NCBI GenBank assembly: GCA_964036045.1 | Contig: OZ038389.1 | Span: 39,487,717 to 39,551,716 of the forward strand | Source of the DNA: Eutreptiella sp. 'Long Island Sound 2002' | Taxonomy: Eukaryota > Euglenozoa > Euglenophyceae > Eutreptiales > Eutreptiaceae | Reading direction: 5' to 3' | Length of the DNA: 64,000 nucleotides | Part shown: positions 18,922-28,368 of the stretch, in pieces | How the letters are laid out: each line of letters begins with the position of its first letter | Numbering within the stretch: position 1 is the stretch's first letter | Notes under the pieces: model-generated | The model's database searches: none | What the model was told of the DNA's origin: nothing | The model's input: the letters and a program-made list of their open reading frames with translations, nothing else | Position numbers and translations under genes: made by a program

Positions 18922-21887
18922 TGACGCGTTCCCGTGGGGGGCCGGCCACGGGACGCTGCGGGACACGCGCAAGTGAGCAGGCAGGCAAAGCACTACGCTC
19001 ACAAGGGCATCAATGCGCTCATGTCATGTGACAAAGCGTTTCAGAATCCTTGCCACTCTGCAAAGAGGGAACAAAAGTATGTACAACAACACATCAGGAT
19101 ATGTACACATGGGGTTAAGACTGGACTGGGGTAAGGGCATCACAGGACCATAGACACTCAGTCCCAACTCGTATCCCAATCCCAGGTCCGACCCTCTCAG
19201 TGGCTGATGGGGGCGGGGGCTCAAACTCAACCCATGCCCTGCTCAGTCCGGACCCTGAAACCCTGCCCATGGGGGAGATGTCCCGCCCAGCCACAAACGA
19301 GTTCCTGGAAACCAAGGCGCCCAAAGGCCAACCGACTGTGTCTCCCTATGCTCCCTAACGGCAGGTTCCAACTCCACTCTGAGCGAGAGATATGGCCCCA
19401 CCATTATCCCTCAGGAGTTGGTAGCTGAAAATGGGCTGTTTCAGCCCAAACTGATATTAGCTCCAAAATTCCCAAAATTGACCCCTCGTCTGGACCCGTC
19501 GGAGGTAGGGACGAGGCAACTGACCCTATGCCCTTCGAGTATGAACTCCCTGGAACCCTCACCCAACCTGGTTCCCTCTGAGGTCCCGGCATCAGGGCAC
19601 CACGGGTTCGTCAAGTGGGGTCATGATGCCAAAATCACCAAAATTGGCGTCATTCCCACGCGTGGCTCGCCCGGCCAAGGTAAGGCCAATGGCTCACAGG
19701 GTAGGAGGCAGGACCTAGGACTTATATCTGAGTGTACTACTTAAAATTAGGTCCGGGCTCCCTGTGGGCATAGAGTAATGGGGCCGCCAATTGACCACAC
19801 GGAAGGGGGAAATTGGGGTCCCAAAATGGGGTCATTTTGGCTGCTCGAAATGAGCCAAAATTCAAGGTATTCCCAATAGTATATCTCCACGCCGGCTTGG
19901 AGATCAAATCTGCCATTCCATACGCGATCCACCACGAGTCCAACAAAGACTCCCATGCCCTTGGTTCTTAAAGATCTCCATGCTACTTGGCGTGGTAACG
20001 ATCCCAATTGGGTCCACAAATGCCAAAATGGCAAAATTGCCCACACTCACTTTGGGCTAGCGCCTTAACGAAGGTAGCTCCGCTTCGCCCACGTGGTGTG
20101 CGAACCATGGGGACCAATATCCATATCACCCATGTTATAATTGGTCCATTGGTCCATGCGTCCGGCGTGCACGAGGGTTAGAACATGGGGCACGGCGGGC
20201 AGCAAAAGTGGAAAATTGCTCAAAATGTCCAAAAATGCGCACACTTATGGTTGGGGCAAATGAGGCACATGCCCGAATTGGACCGAAGTTTGCCATAGGA
20301 TTGGTATCAAGTCATATGTGTCCAACATATCTTTTGGGCGTCGCCCAACTCCCCCGGTATTGGGAATGGCAGGGTCGCCAAGTGAGCCCATGATTTGGGA
20401 TAGTCCCAAATCGCCAACATGGCGGCCACGGTATGCCAAGCTCAAGAGGAGTTATTCGCCGGGTCCAAGATATGTTGGGCACCGAAGTATGTACCCCCAT
20501 ATCATGGTTGGGTCATGGTGTCAATTGAGCGCAACGTTGAGATACACGGTCGCCACTTGACATCATGACGAGCCAAAAATGGCAAAATTGGCACAAAGAC
20601 ATACAAAAGTGCTTTGAAAGGTGCACAATCATATTATAATATCTTCGGCTTGGATCGTGCAATCAACTAATCCTTCTAGACACAATGACTTGACACCAAT
20701 AACCTTCGATTCCACATATGTGCTCCACTTGGGGCGCCTTGAAAGATTACGAGCGCTACTTCCCAAGTGGGCACATGAAAATATGGAAAATTGCAAAACA
20801 CACACCTTGCTCCCAACGCATCGCTTCGGGATCACCACACAAGCTTCCCTCCACGAAGGTTAGGCTTGCAATTGATTCTGGGGAGTATGAAGAAGAGGCT
20901 TGCACAATATGGGGTCCATTGGCGGGTTCGGCTTGGAGCAATGGACCCGCCAAATTGGCACGCAAAACAACACATGGCACATACCACATATTGCCCAAAA
21001 AGGTAGCTCCCACCACGATATGTCATGCCCCTCCAAGGGCATAACTTTGTGTCAATCGCTCATAGGAACTCAAGGGGAGTTCCTATGCAACACCAACACT
21101 TGCGCGCTACACTCGAAAGTTATCTTAACGCACGCAATATCATGGCCATAGAGTTACAACGCAAACTCTACCCTCTTGACCATGATCCATTACACTAGCG
21201 CGCACGTGTGGAGACGCAAGGCATATAATGCTTCCTAAATTACGTCGGGAGTATTGTGAATACATCCCACGTTTCCTTATCGTAAATCCTCGCAAGCAAC
21301 ACGAGATATGACCTTCACAAGTGGCCTCACGAATCAACTTTGTTTTGCCCATATCTTTGAGACAAATGGGGGGCAAGAGAAAAGGAAAGTTGATTCGTGC
21401 ATAGGGAAGCATGTAGGTCCACTCGAAAGAGGTCAAATCAAGTGCGGGGATGTCGAAGTCGAAAATCCGATTTCGACATCCTGAAAAATTCGGATTAAGG
21501 TTGCGAGTGTAAGATGTGAAAATTGCGGAAGCATCCATGCAGTTCCTGAAGGCTTTGGAGCCTTCGTGACGGATTGCGTTAAAATTTCCATTATAAACAG
21601 TTAAACTGGCGGTTACGGTAAAGTCGCGATCCAACCGCCAGCAGTCAACACAGTGAATATCAGAACGGAAGCGTAAAAATTGACGGAAACAATATGAAAA
21701 TAAAACCCTGTTGATTCCTGATGTTCTGATATACAAATCTCCGCTGGCGGTGCATCGGTTGCCGATGCGGGACTTTACGGCACGGAACGGAGCGTCAACG
21801 GGCGTCTTCCCTTCCGTACATGGGGTTAGTGGACCGGAGACCGGTTGTATGCCGTAACCTAGCCACGGGGTTCTGGGTACCGCTTCA
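18922..21887 (-). repeat. 3' LTR of element D
   Basis: 2,966 bp, unusually long for an LTR. It matches 33038-34363 plus 45099-46741 with scattered substitutions and provides the empty site for transposon T (junction near 20235). A minus-strand frame without stops covers roughly its first 750 bp in both LTR copies (see 21140-21887). Confidence 0.92.
21140..21887 (-). other. Open frame inside the D LTR
   Basis: On the minus strand the LTR's first ~750 bp are open in this copy. The corresponding region 46741-46111 in the other LTR is also open over about 210 codons. The first internal ATG is about two-thirds along, and the upstream part would need another start. The translation has many Arg, Cys and Phe and matches no family I recognise. 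It may be a chance frame or an LTR-encoded accessory protein. Confidence 0.25.
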
Positions 21888-21898
21888 CCCCCCTCCTT
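21888..21898 (-). other. Polypurine tract of element D
   Basis: The minus strand reads AAGGAGGGGGG directly before the LTR start TGAAGCGG. Its position and composition fit the plus-strand primer. Confidence 0.75.
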
Positions 21899-23402
21899 AG
21901 AGCAAACCCTGGGGGGGGCTCGATAACATCCATGCATGGCAGCGGGTACCCAGGACCATATCCTGAAGGGGGGGTGTCACATCCTCACTTCAGGCTGATT
22001 CAGGCTAGGCTGTCAAATCACAGTAAGACACAGTAAGATAGGTATGATGCCGTATAAGCTCGTAGCACATGTATAGTATCAAGTATCAATGTCCCGGGTC
22101 CTGGCGGCGATTGTTCGGCATCCAAAGGACCCGTTAACCCATACCAGGTGCACCGGGTGCCGGCTGCTACGGTCACCACCACAGTGGCAGTGGCATACAC
22201 GGCCAACATAGGCGACACACGACGACCGAGGTGGTCCCACAGGTTGAGAGCGACCACAAAGATCCATCAGGCTACCCCAAGCTTCCCAAGGCCCGCCGAC
22301 TGGGGAGAGTCCCCACGGCTCCTTCCTCGGGCGCACCATGTCCATATCCATACGACGCGAGTCCAGAGTGCCATAGTCGAACTCCTTAAGAACCCCAGAT
22401 CTTAAGGGAGCTCCTCCTTAAGGGATCGGGCATCAAGGCCGTCTTTTCCCTCGCCCTACTGCCACGAAGGCCATACATGAGGGAGTCCTCATGCAGTGTG
22501 GGCGGAGGCGTCGACTCCTCAAACCACCAGTTTCCCAGGCAGACTGACCGAGGTCAGGAGCACCGGAGGCCGCCATCCGAATGCAAGTGCGTCTGCGAAT
22601 CGGTAGGCTCACACCGGGACTGACAGTGGCGGACCGCTGGGAGTGTAGTCAGGCAACTGGGCTTCCCGCCTGGCGCCATCAGGATCTCCACACATCACAG
22701 CGAATGGGGCAACACGGTATCACAGGCAGTCAAACAGAAGAATATGTAATGCGGTACTGGTCCAGGCTGGACCCCGTGTATGAACATGTAAACGGCGACT
22801 CAGGGCGCCTCTGTATTGCGATTCGCATCCCCTGGGGGGAGAAAACAGTCGATCCGTCGGCCACGGGCTGACAATCGTAACATACAAATGCACATATCCT
22901 GGGGAATAGAGGAAGCAAGCAATAATCAGGTAAACAGGCGTGTAAGCACACTCCGGACAGAGTGCCAAACCATGCCACGGTCAGGATAAGGCAAATGCAG
23001 GAGGGTGGACAGGATAACGCCTGAGTTCAGGCATATATAGTCTCGAGACACACGTCGACTGGTCTGGATCCCGCAAATGCCATGGGACCAGACCACACAC
23101 CAAAAATCGCAATGCCGATGACAGCGGCCTCCGTTGCGCAACGTCGTATGGGCTTCAAGGCCCCAAGAGCTCAGAAAAATGAAGGTCAGTCGCCCCACCT
23201 GGTTTCCCAAGGATTCAGCAGGGGGGGAGTGACGAAGAGAATTGAAAGAGAGGGGCCATCCTCCTCTGGATTCAGCAGGGGGGGGTATATGGCCACTCCG
23301 ATGGCAGGTCACCGGAAGATGAGAGAGAGCAAGCAAGTGTGGGACGATCCGTCGGCCTCACAAGCGCCTTAAAGCACATCAGGGGAGAGTTCAGGGCGCT
23401 GA
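21899..23402 (-). other. 3' noncoding region of element D
   Basis: 1.5 kb between the chromodomain stop and the purine tract. Short frames on both strands show no domain or conserved motif. I see no gene here. Confidence 0.7.
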
Positions 23403-23687
23403 TCAGGCACCCCTGGCTGCAATCGCCCGGGTGAGTGCTGCCAAGTCCGAGACATGGATCTTGGTCTTGTGCTTGCGGATGTACTCCATGAAGGGAGTAT
23501 TGACCCGCGGCACGAACGAGGAGACGGGTTCCCAGGTGTCGTGGGACGGCCCATAGCCTCGCCAACGAACCTTGAACTCCAGACCTCCTGGTGCCGAGGC
23601 TTTCGGACGCTGAGCCAGGATCTTCTCGACTGTATAGTCGTCCTGCTCAGCATATGTCGTCGTCCGAATCGGCCTCATGCGCGGCAT
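23403..23687 (-). CDS. Element D chromodomain (pol C-terminus)
   Basis: The frame encodes YTVEKILAQRPK ... FKVRWRGYGPSHDTWEP, a canonical chromodomain with the aromatic cage residues Y, W and W, then a helical end. It lies in a different phase from the preceding integrase segment, with overlap near 23650-23687, so an indel separates them. Confidence 0.88.
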   Translation of the reverse strand: MPRMRPIRTTTYAEQDDYTVEKILAQRPKASAPGGLEFKVRWRGYGPSHDTWEPVSSFVPRVNTPFMEYIRKHKTKIHVSDLAALTRAIAARGA

Positions 23688-24021
23688 AGCTCAGGGACAC
23701 ATGTTGGCCACGGAGGTCGGGTTCCCGCACACGGAGTTGACTCTCGTGGCGCTCCCGGAACTGTCCGTGACCCACCTTGATGCGGTAGGTGTCCTCACTA
23801 ATCCTGCGGACCACCTCGCCGGGCGTGAACCAGGTCTTGGTGCGGTTGGTGCCCATGGGGCGGGGTCTGATCACCCACACCGGGTCTCCCACCCTGAACT
23901 TCTGCGCTGTCGAGCTCGGGGCGGACCTCTGACGCTCAGCATGCTCCTTCTCGAGCTGCTGGCGGATGTCCCGCGCCGTTTGCTCTTGCCGCGCGAAGAA
24001 CTCCTTGGCATCCATAGCCAT
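23647..24021 (-). CDS. Element D integrase C-terminal domain (frameshifted piece)
   Basis: 124 codons start with a helical EFFARQEQTARDIRQQLEKE segment, followed by FRVGDPVWVIRP and the ISEDTYRIK-type barrel of gypsy integrases. It overlaps the upstream integrase frame in another phase, showing an indel near 23900-24000. Confidence 0.85.
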   Translation of the reverse strand: MAMDAKEFFARQEQTARDIRQQLEKEHAERQRSAPSSTAQKFRVGDPVWVIRPRPMGTNRTKTWFTPGEVVRRISEDTYRIKVGHGQFRERHESQLRVREPDLRGQHVSLSYAAHEADSDDDIC

Positions 24022-24995
24022 GCCATCACCAGACAGGGTTCCCTGCCGAAGAGAATCTGGTGAGGGGACAAACCGCCCGGAGTGGGGGTGTCATGATGGG
24101 CCTTCAGAGCAGGCCACATCTCCTCAAACCAGTTCCGACGTGGATTGGTGATGTGAATCTTGCGCAGCTTCTCGAACAGCTGCCGTCCAGCCACTTCAGC
24201 ACGGCCGTTAGACCGGCTGAGATAGGCGACGCTCTTGGCATGTCGTATTCCCATGAGGGAACACATAGCCTTGAACCAGCCACCAGTAAACTGGGGCCCT
24301 CGGTCACTGCAAATGGTGCGGGGGATTTCAAAGACGGTCAGCCAATGACGAATCATCATGACTGCCACTTCCTTGGCAAGCAACCCCTTTTTGCGTGCCG
24401 GAACGGCTACAACGTAGCCGCTGTGGCGGTCCACACAGAGAACCACACAGTCAAAGGTCTCCTTGCCAATGTGCACCTCGGGCATGGAGAAGACGTCCAT
24501 GGCCACGCTCTCCATGGGCTGGTCAGGAACCGGGGTCCATTGGGGTTCCCCCTTGACGTTCCGGTTGTCGGGATTGCAGGCCTGACAGACCGAGCAACCC
24601 TTCCTGACCTTCTTGATGGCGGTGTAGAGAACGATATGGTCGATCTCGCACCGACGCTGCATGTCAAGAGCTTGCTTCTTGACCCCTGGGTGCAGCATGT
24701 GGTGGTGCCAAGCTTCACACAGCTCGAGCACCCGGGACTCCGGTACTAGCAGCTTACCATTCCGGTAGAGCTTGCCATCTTCCTCGGTCAGCCCCTTTGG
24801 CCACTTCTGCCCGTCGTCAGGGTCGGTCACAGCCCTATACTCGGCCGCAAAGGCCTCAGACTTGGCGTAATCGTCGGTCCAGTCGTCCTGGAGGCAAGAC
24901 TCCGGGAAGAGGTGCTTGTCGGACTCAGCTCCCACAGGGGCGAGTACACTGACCGCTCTGCTCACCCTCGACGCGAGGGGGGCATCTGCAGCCAT
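23871..24995 (-). CDS. Element D integrase (zinc module and DDE core)
   Basis: The zinc module shows WHHHMLHPG followed by CSVCQAC. Catalytic residues are complete: Asp in AMDVFSMPE, Asp in CSDRGPQFTGG and Glu in SNGRAEVAGRQL. The last ~40 codons are out of phase (Arg/Ser-rich nonsense) because of the frameshift into the next piece. Just upstream an in-frame TAG at 25017-25019 separates it from the RNase H tail, so the polyprotein is broken. Confidence 0.88.
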   Translation of the reverse strand: MAADAPLASRVSRAVSVLAPVGAESDKHLFPESCLQDDWTDDYAKSEAFAAEYRAVTDPDDGQKWPKGLTEEDGKLYRNGKLLVPESRVLELCEAWHHHMLHPGVKKQALDMQRRCEIDHIVLYTAIKKVRKGCSVCQACNPDNRNVKGEPQWTPVPDQPMESVAMDVFSMPEVHIGKETFDCVVLCVDRHSGYVVAVPARKKGLLAKEVAVMMIRHWLTVFEIPRTICSDRGPQFTGGWFKAMCSLMGIRHAKSVAYLSRSNGRAEVAGRQLFEKLRKIHITNPRRNWFEEMWPALKAHHDTPTPGGLSPHQILFGREPCLVMAWLWMPRSSSRGKSKRRGTSASSSRRSMLSVRGPPRARQRRSSGWETRCG

Positions 24996-25016
24996 GACGA
25001 CGAAGCATTTAGCACC

Positions 25017-25240
25017 CTACTCCTCCATCAGGCGCTCCATTTCGATGATCCCCTTGGCTTCAGCGGTCTCTGCCTCATCGCCATGGGCAGAGATATCCCG
25101 CATGCCCTTGCTGGCGGGAAAGGCCCACCTACTGAGACAGTCCGCCACGGTGTTATCCTTTCCAGGAATATAAACAACCGTAAGGTCGAACTTGGCCAAG
25201 GTCTCGTGCTATCTTGCCCGTCGGGAGGCGGGACCTGAGG
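25017..25240 (-). pseudogene. Element D RNase H C-terminal remnant
   Basis: FDLTVVYIPGKDNTVADCLSRW is the conserved end of gypsy RNase H (the His/Asp-containing GKDN-ADCLSR box). It lies in a different phase from the RT piece ending at 25313 and ends in an in-frame TAG. Confidence 0.8.
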
Positions 25241-25312
25241 GGGTGTCCACGTGCTCCTTGTGCCACGACTGCAGACTCTGATGGTCGGTGCAGACGTTGA
25301 CGGGATGGAGGG

Positions 25313-26347
25313 CTATGTACCAGCCCATTTCCTGAGAGCCATGACGATGGCATACGCCTCCTTTTCACGGGGCGTCCACGTCCGTCTCTGGCCTTCCACC
25401 AGGTCTCGGCTCCAGAAGGCCACGGGCACGTGCCTCCCGTCGTCAAGCACTTGCTCCAACACAGCGCCAATGGCGTAGTTGGAAGCGTCGGTGCGCAGGA
25501 CGAACCCTCGGTCGGGATCCACGAGGTGCAGACCCACTGCGGATAGCAGCGCCTGCTTCATCCCCTCAAAGGCACGGTCGGACTCAGCTGTCCAGACCAG
25601 AGCCTTCTTGGACCCCTTCTTGGTCTCCTCTCGGTTGCTCTTGAGCATGGTCGTCATGGGGGCTGCATACTCGGCATACATTTTGATATACCCCGAGTAG
25701 TAGTTGCGGAACCCCAGATACGCCCGTAGCTCAGAGACCGTCTTGGGCTTTTCCCAGTGCTCAATCGCGGCCACCTTGCCAGGTATGGGCTTTCGCTGCC
25801 CGTTCCCGACTACGTGGCCAGCGAAGACCACCTCGCTTACCGCAATGGTGGCCTTGTCACTGCTGCCCGTGAGTTTGTGCCGAACCAGAAGGTCCAGCAC
25901 TCGAGTGACGTCCCTCTCGTGTGCCTCCAGGAGCTCCTCGTAGCTCATACTGGGGTCCCCGGACGCGATGATCACGTCGTCCACGAAGGGGTCCGCACAG
26001 TCGCGCACCGGCTCAAGCAGGTTCTCCAGCATCCGCTGAAAAGCCGCATTGCCGTTGGTAACGCCCATGGGCATCACCTTCCACTGGAGAGGTCCAAGTG
26101 GGGTGCTCATGGCTGTGCAGGCACGGGACTCCTCGGCGAGAGGCATCTGATGATAACCATGTTTCAGGTCAATCACCGTGAAGATCCTCCGCCGGTATTG
26201 CTTTTGCAGCATATCCTCAATGAGGGGCAGCGTATAGCTGTCGTGCTGCGTTTGGGCGTTTAGGCCGCGGTAGTCGACCACGAGCCGCCACTCACCGGCA
26301 ACCTTCTTGGAACGACGAAGCAGGGAGAGGCCCACTCGGAGTGGCAC
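25313..26347 (-). CDS. Element D reverse transcriptase and RNase H (frameshifted piece)
   Basis: RT motifs are LVVDYRGLN, FTVIDLKHGYHQ, MPMGVTNGNAAFQ and the catalytic FVDDV, followed by the thumb and connection. RNase H begins at LRTDASNYAIGAVLEQ and includes the PREKEAYAIV glutamate. It joins upstream protease/RT sequence through a frameshift near 26290 and is truncated by another near 25313. Unlike elements 1 and B, its catalytic box is the ordinary F-x-DD type. Confidence 0.9.
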   Translation of the reverse strand: MPLRVGLSLLRRSKKVAGEWRLVVDYRGLNAQTQHDSYTLPLIEDMLQKQYRRRIFTVIDLKHGYHQMPLAEESRACTAMSTPLGPLQWKVMPMGVTNGNAAFQRMLENLLEPVRDCADPFVDDVIIASGDPSMSYEELLEAHERDVTRVLDLLVRHKLTGSSDKATIAVSEVVFAGHVVGNGQRKPIPGKVAAIEHWEKPKTVSELRAYLGFRNYYSGYIKMYAEYAAPMTTMLKSNREETKKGSKKALVWTAESDRAFEGMKQALLSAVGLHLVDPDRGFVLRTDASNYAIGAVLEQVLDDGRHVPVAFWSRDLVEGQRRTWTPREKEAYAIVMALRKWAGT

Positions 26348-28365
26348 GGCTCAAGCCAGCTTCTCTGGATGAAGTCACGGAGGATCTTCTCCATGGCCTC
26401 TTTCCTCTCGCCCCTCAGGGCAAACTCCCGGTGCCGATACACACGGGGGTCCTGCTTCAGTCGTATCTTGGCCTCGCCATATGGTCCACGCACCGGTGGG
26501 GGAAACACAGGCTTTCCGCTGAAGAAGGTATCACCATACTTCTGCTTCAGCCTGGCCCTCAATGCCTGGATCTTGGGGCAATCATCGGACTCCGCCTTGG
26601 CTTTTCCGGGCACCTGGACCACGGAGCTTACTTGAGGGGTAGCGACCCCGCTCGTCTTCGGCTCAGGCGGTCTTCCCAGGTGGCCCAAAGGGCCATCTCT
26701 GGTCTTGCCTCGGAAGAGATCGCCGTAGGTGGGTGGGTTACCCCCGATTGGCTCGTCCTGGCTTGACAGGTGGTCCAGTACCCTCCTTACGAAGGTATCT
26801 CCATCATAGGAGCCAGAGACGATCGAGTCCACTTCCCACCAGGCTTTGTCCTGGCCTTTGCCCTCACGCTGGATTCCCCAGTCGTGAAAGGGCTGATCCA
26901 TATACCCCTGAACCAGATCCCACTCCTCTTCAGTGAGGGGCTCTTCCGAATCCGATTCTTCGATGTCAACAGGGGGAACCGCAAAGCATTGCCTCCAAGG
27001 CTCCGCTATGATACGGTTGACACACACGAAGTCCGTGGTGTCGGCCTGATCAAGGCCCCCATCCACATAGTGGAATTCCGTTGGCCATCTCTGGGGTGGC
27101 ATGGGCTGTCCCTTAGCGTCCTGATAGACGCTCTCTCCAGCCGGTAGGACGACCTTGTTCAAGGTCATGTTGGTCAATGAGGCTACCCAATGTCGGGTAC
27201 TTTCCTCCTCGGTGCATCCCATAGGAACAACCAGCACTGCCTTGGAGCGGTCCTTGCGAATCTTCGCTATCGCTCTTGGAATGTACCAACGGGGGCAATG
27301 GATCCACATCAATCCCTGATGCGGACCCCAGTGCTTCTTCCACGCGGAATCCTGTGCGCTCCAGTACTTCTCACACACCCGAAGATGGGCGGAGGTTCCT
27401 GAGGAGAACGCATCCAAGGCCAGATCCGAAGCTCCCAGGTCCGCGACCACTCGGTTCGCCAGTTCCGGCCTTACGCCGTACTCCTGGTTTGCTGGCCCAG
27501 TGGGCTCAGTGTCCAGCGCGGCCACTTCGAGCTGATTGCGTTCGGGGTGGATCCATTGGCATTCCACATGGTGCTCAGGTGACGAAAGACACGAGAGCTG
27601 GTCGTCCTGGTACAGGGTCATGGAGGCCTGGGCCGGGAGAACGCCGGAGTCCGTCTCCATCATGAAGTCGTACCCGACGATCATGTCCCAGTCCATCTCG
27701 GCCTCGTAGAAGCGACCGTGCAGGAGGATTTCCTTGCCGAGGTCTGGGCGGCTCAGCTCACGATGGTTCACGAACTGCAGCCCGATGGCCGCTTCCTTCG
27801 TGCCTCCCACCATGTACTGGCCGTTCCCCACCTTCAGCCTGACAGGCTTCCGACTGTCGGTCAGACACTCTGGTGGAAGTAGGCCAGCCTTGACCAAGCT
27901 GACTTGAGCTCCCGTGTCGACCAACACGTCGAAAACCTTTTCCACTTCCCCGCATAGGGCAGGGACCTTAAGGTGCAACTGCCGCGCGCGACCGACACGG
28001 CGCACGGCGTGCAAACTCAGGATCTCCGGCCGTTCCAGAAGCTCCACAAGCGACTGGTGCAGGTCGTGGACAATGGGCTCAGGCTGCCCATCTGCAGCAT
28101 CCAGCTGCGGTCCGGGTGATCCTCCGATACTCTCGGATAGATCCTGTAGTACATCAAACACATTCTTGGTCGCGAAGGACGGACGGGTGCAAGGGTTCGT
28201 GCCTTCACTTGCCCTCACCCCGCCTCCGCGACTGGGCGCCGGACCGGGCCTTCCGCCCGCGGCAGTCCCCTTGTGCTTATCGACTCCCGACTGGGATGGT
28301 TCGGCGCTTCCCACGTCACCATCCTGCGACCGCCCTAGCTGGGGCCCTTGGCTGCAGGGGCTCCG
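26260..28365 (-). CDS. Element D protease, Dam-like domain and RT N-terminus
   Basis: Open from immediately after the gag TAG. Aspartic protease: VDTGAQVSLV near residue 150. A domain near 27420-27130 (DAFSSG ... IHCPRWYIPRAIAKIRKD ... VVPMG) parallels the Dam-methyltransferase-like segment of elements 1 and B, at the same place between protease and RT. The end reaches the RT fingers (SEWASPCFVVPRR) before a frameshift. It is in phase with gag across the TAG. Confidence 0.85.
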   Translation of the reverse strand, partial: RSPCSQGPQLGRSQDGDVGSAEPSQSGVDKHKGTAAGGRPGPAPSRGGGVRASEGTNPCTRPSFATKNVFDVLQDLSESIGGSPGPQLDAADGQPEPIVHDLHQSLVELLERPEILSLHAVRRVGRARQLHLKVPALCGEVEKVFDVLVDTGAQVSLVKAGLLPPECLTDSRKPVRLKVGNGQYMVGGTKEAAIGLQFVNHRELSRPDLGKEILLHGRFYEAEMDWDMIVGYDFMMETDSGVLPAQASMTLYQDDQLSCLSSPEHHVECQWIHPERNQLEVAALDTEPTGPANQEYGVRPELANRVVADLGASDLALDAFSSGTSAHLRVCEKYWSAQDSAWKKHWGPHQGLMWIHCPRWYIPRAIAKIRKDRSKAVLVVPMGCTEEESTRHWVASLTNMTLNKVVLPAGESVYQDAKGQPMPPQRWPTEFHYVDGGLDQADTTDFVCVNRIIAEPWRQCFAVPPVDIEESDSEEPLTEEEWDLVQGYMDQPFHDWGIQREGKGQDKAWWEVDSIVSGSYDGDTFVRRVLDHLSSQDEPIGGNPPTYGDLFRGKTRDGPLGHLGRPPEPKTSGVATPQVSSVVQVPGKAKAESDDCPKIQALRARLKQKYGDTFFSGKPVFPPPVRGPYGEAKIRLKQDPRVYRHREFALRGERKEAMEKILRDFIQRSWLEPCHSEWASPCFVVPRRLPVSGGSWSTTAA

Positions 28366-28368
28366 CTA
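28363..28368 (-). promoter_or_regulatory. Candidate gag-pol readthrough stop UAG-CGG in element D
   Basis: The minus strand reads TAG (28368-28366) then CGG, with protease in the same frame and no stop between. The first ATG downstream is much further in. The following GC-rich sequence can form short GCCC/GGGC stems but nothing as clear as in element B. Confidence 0.5.
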
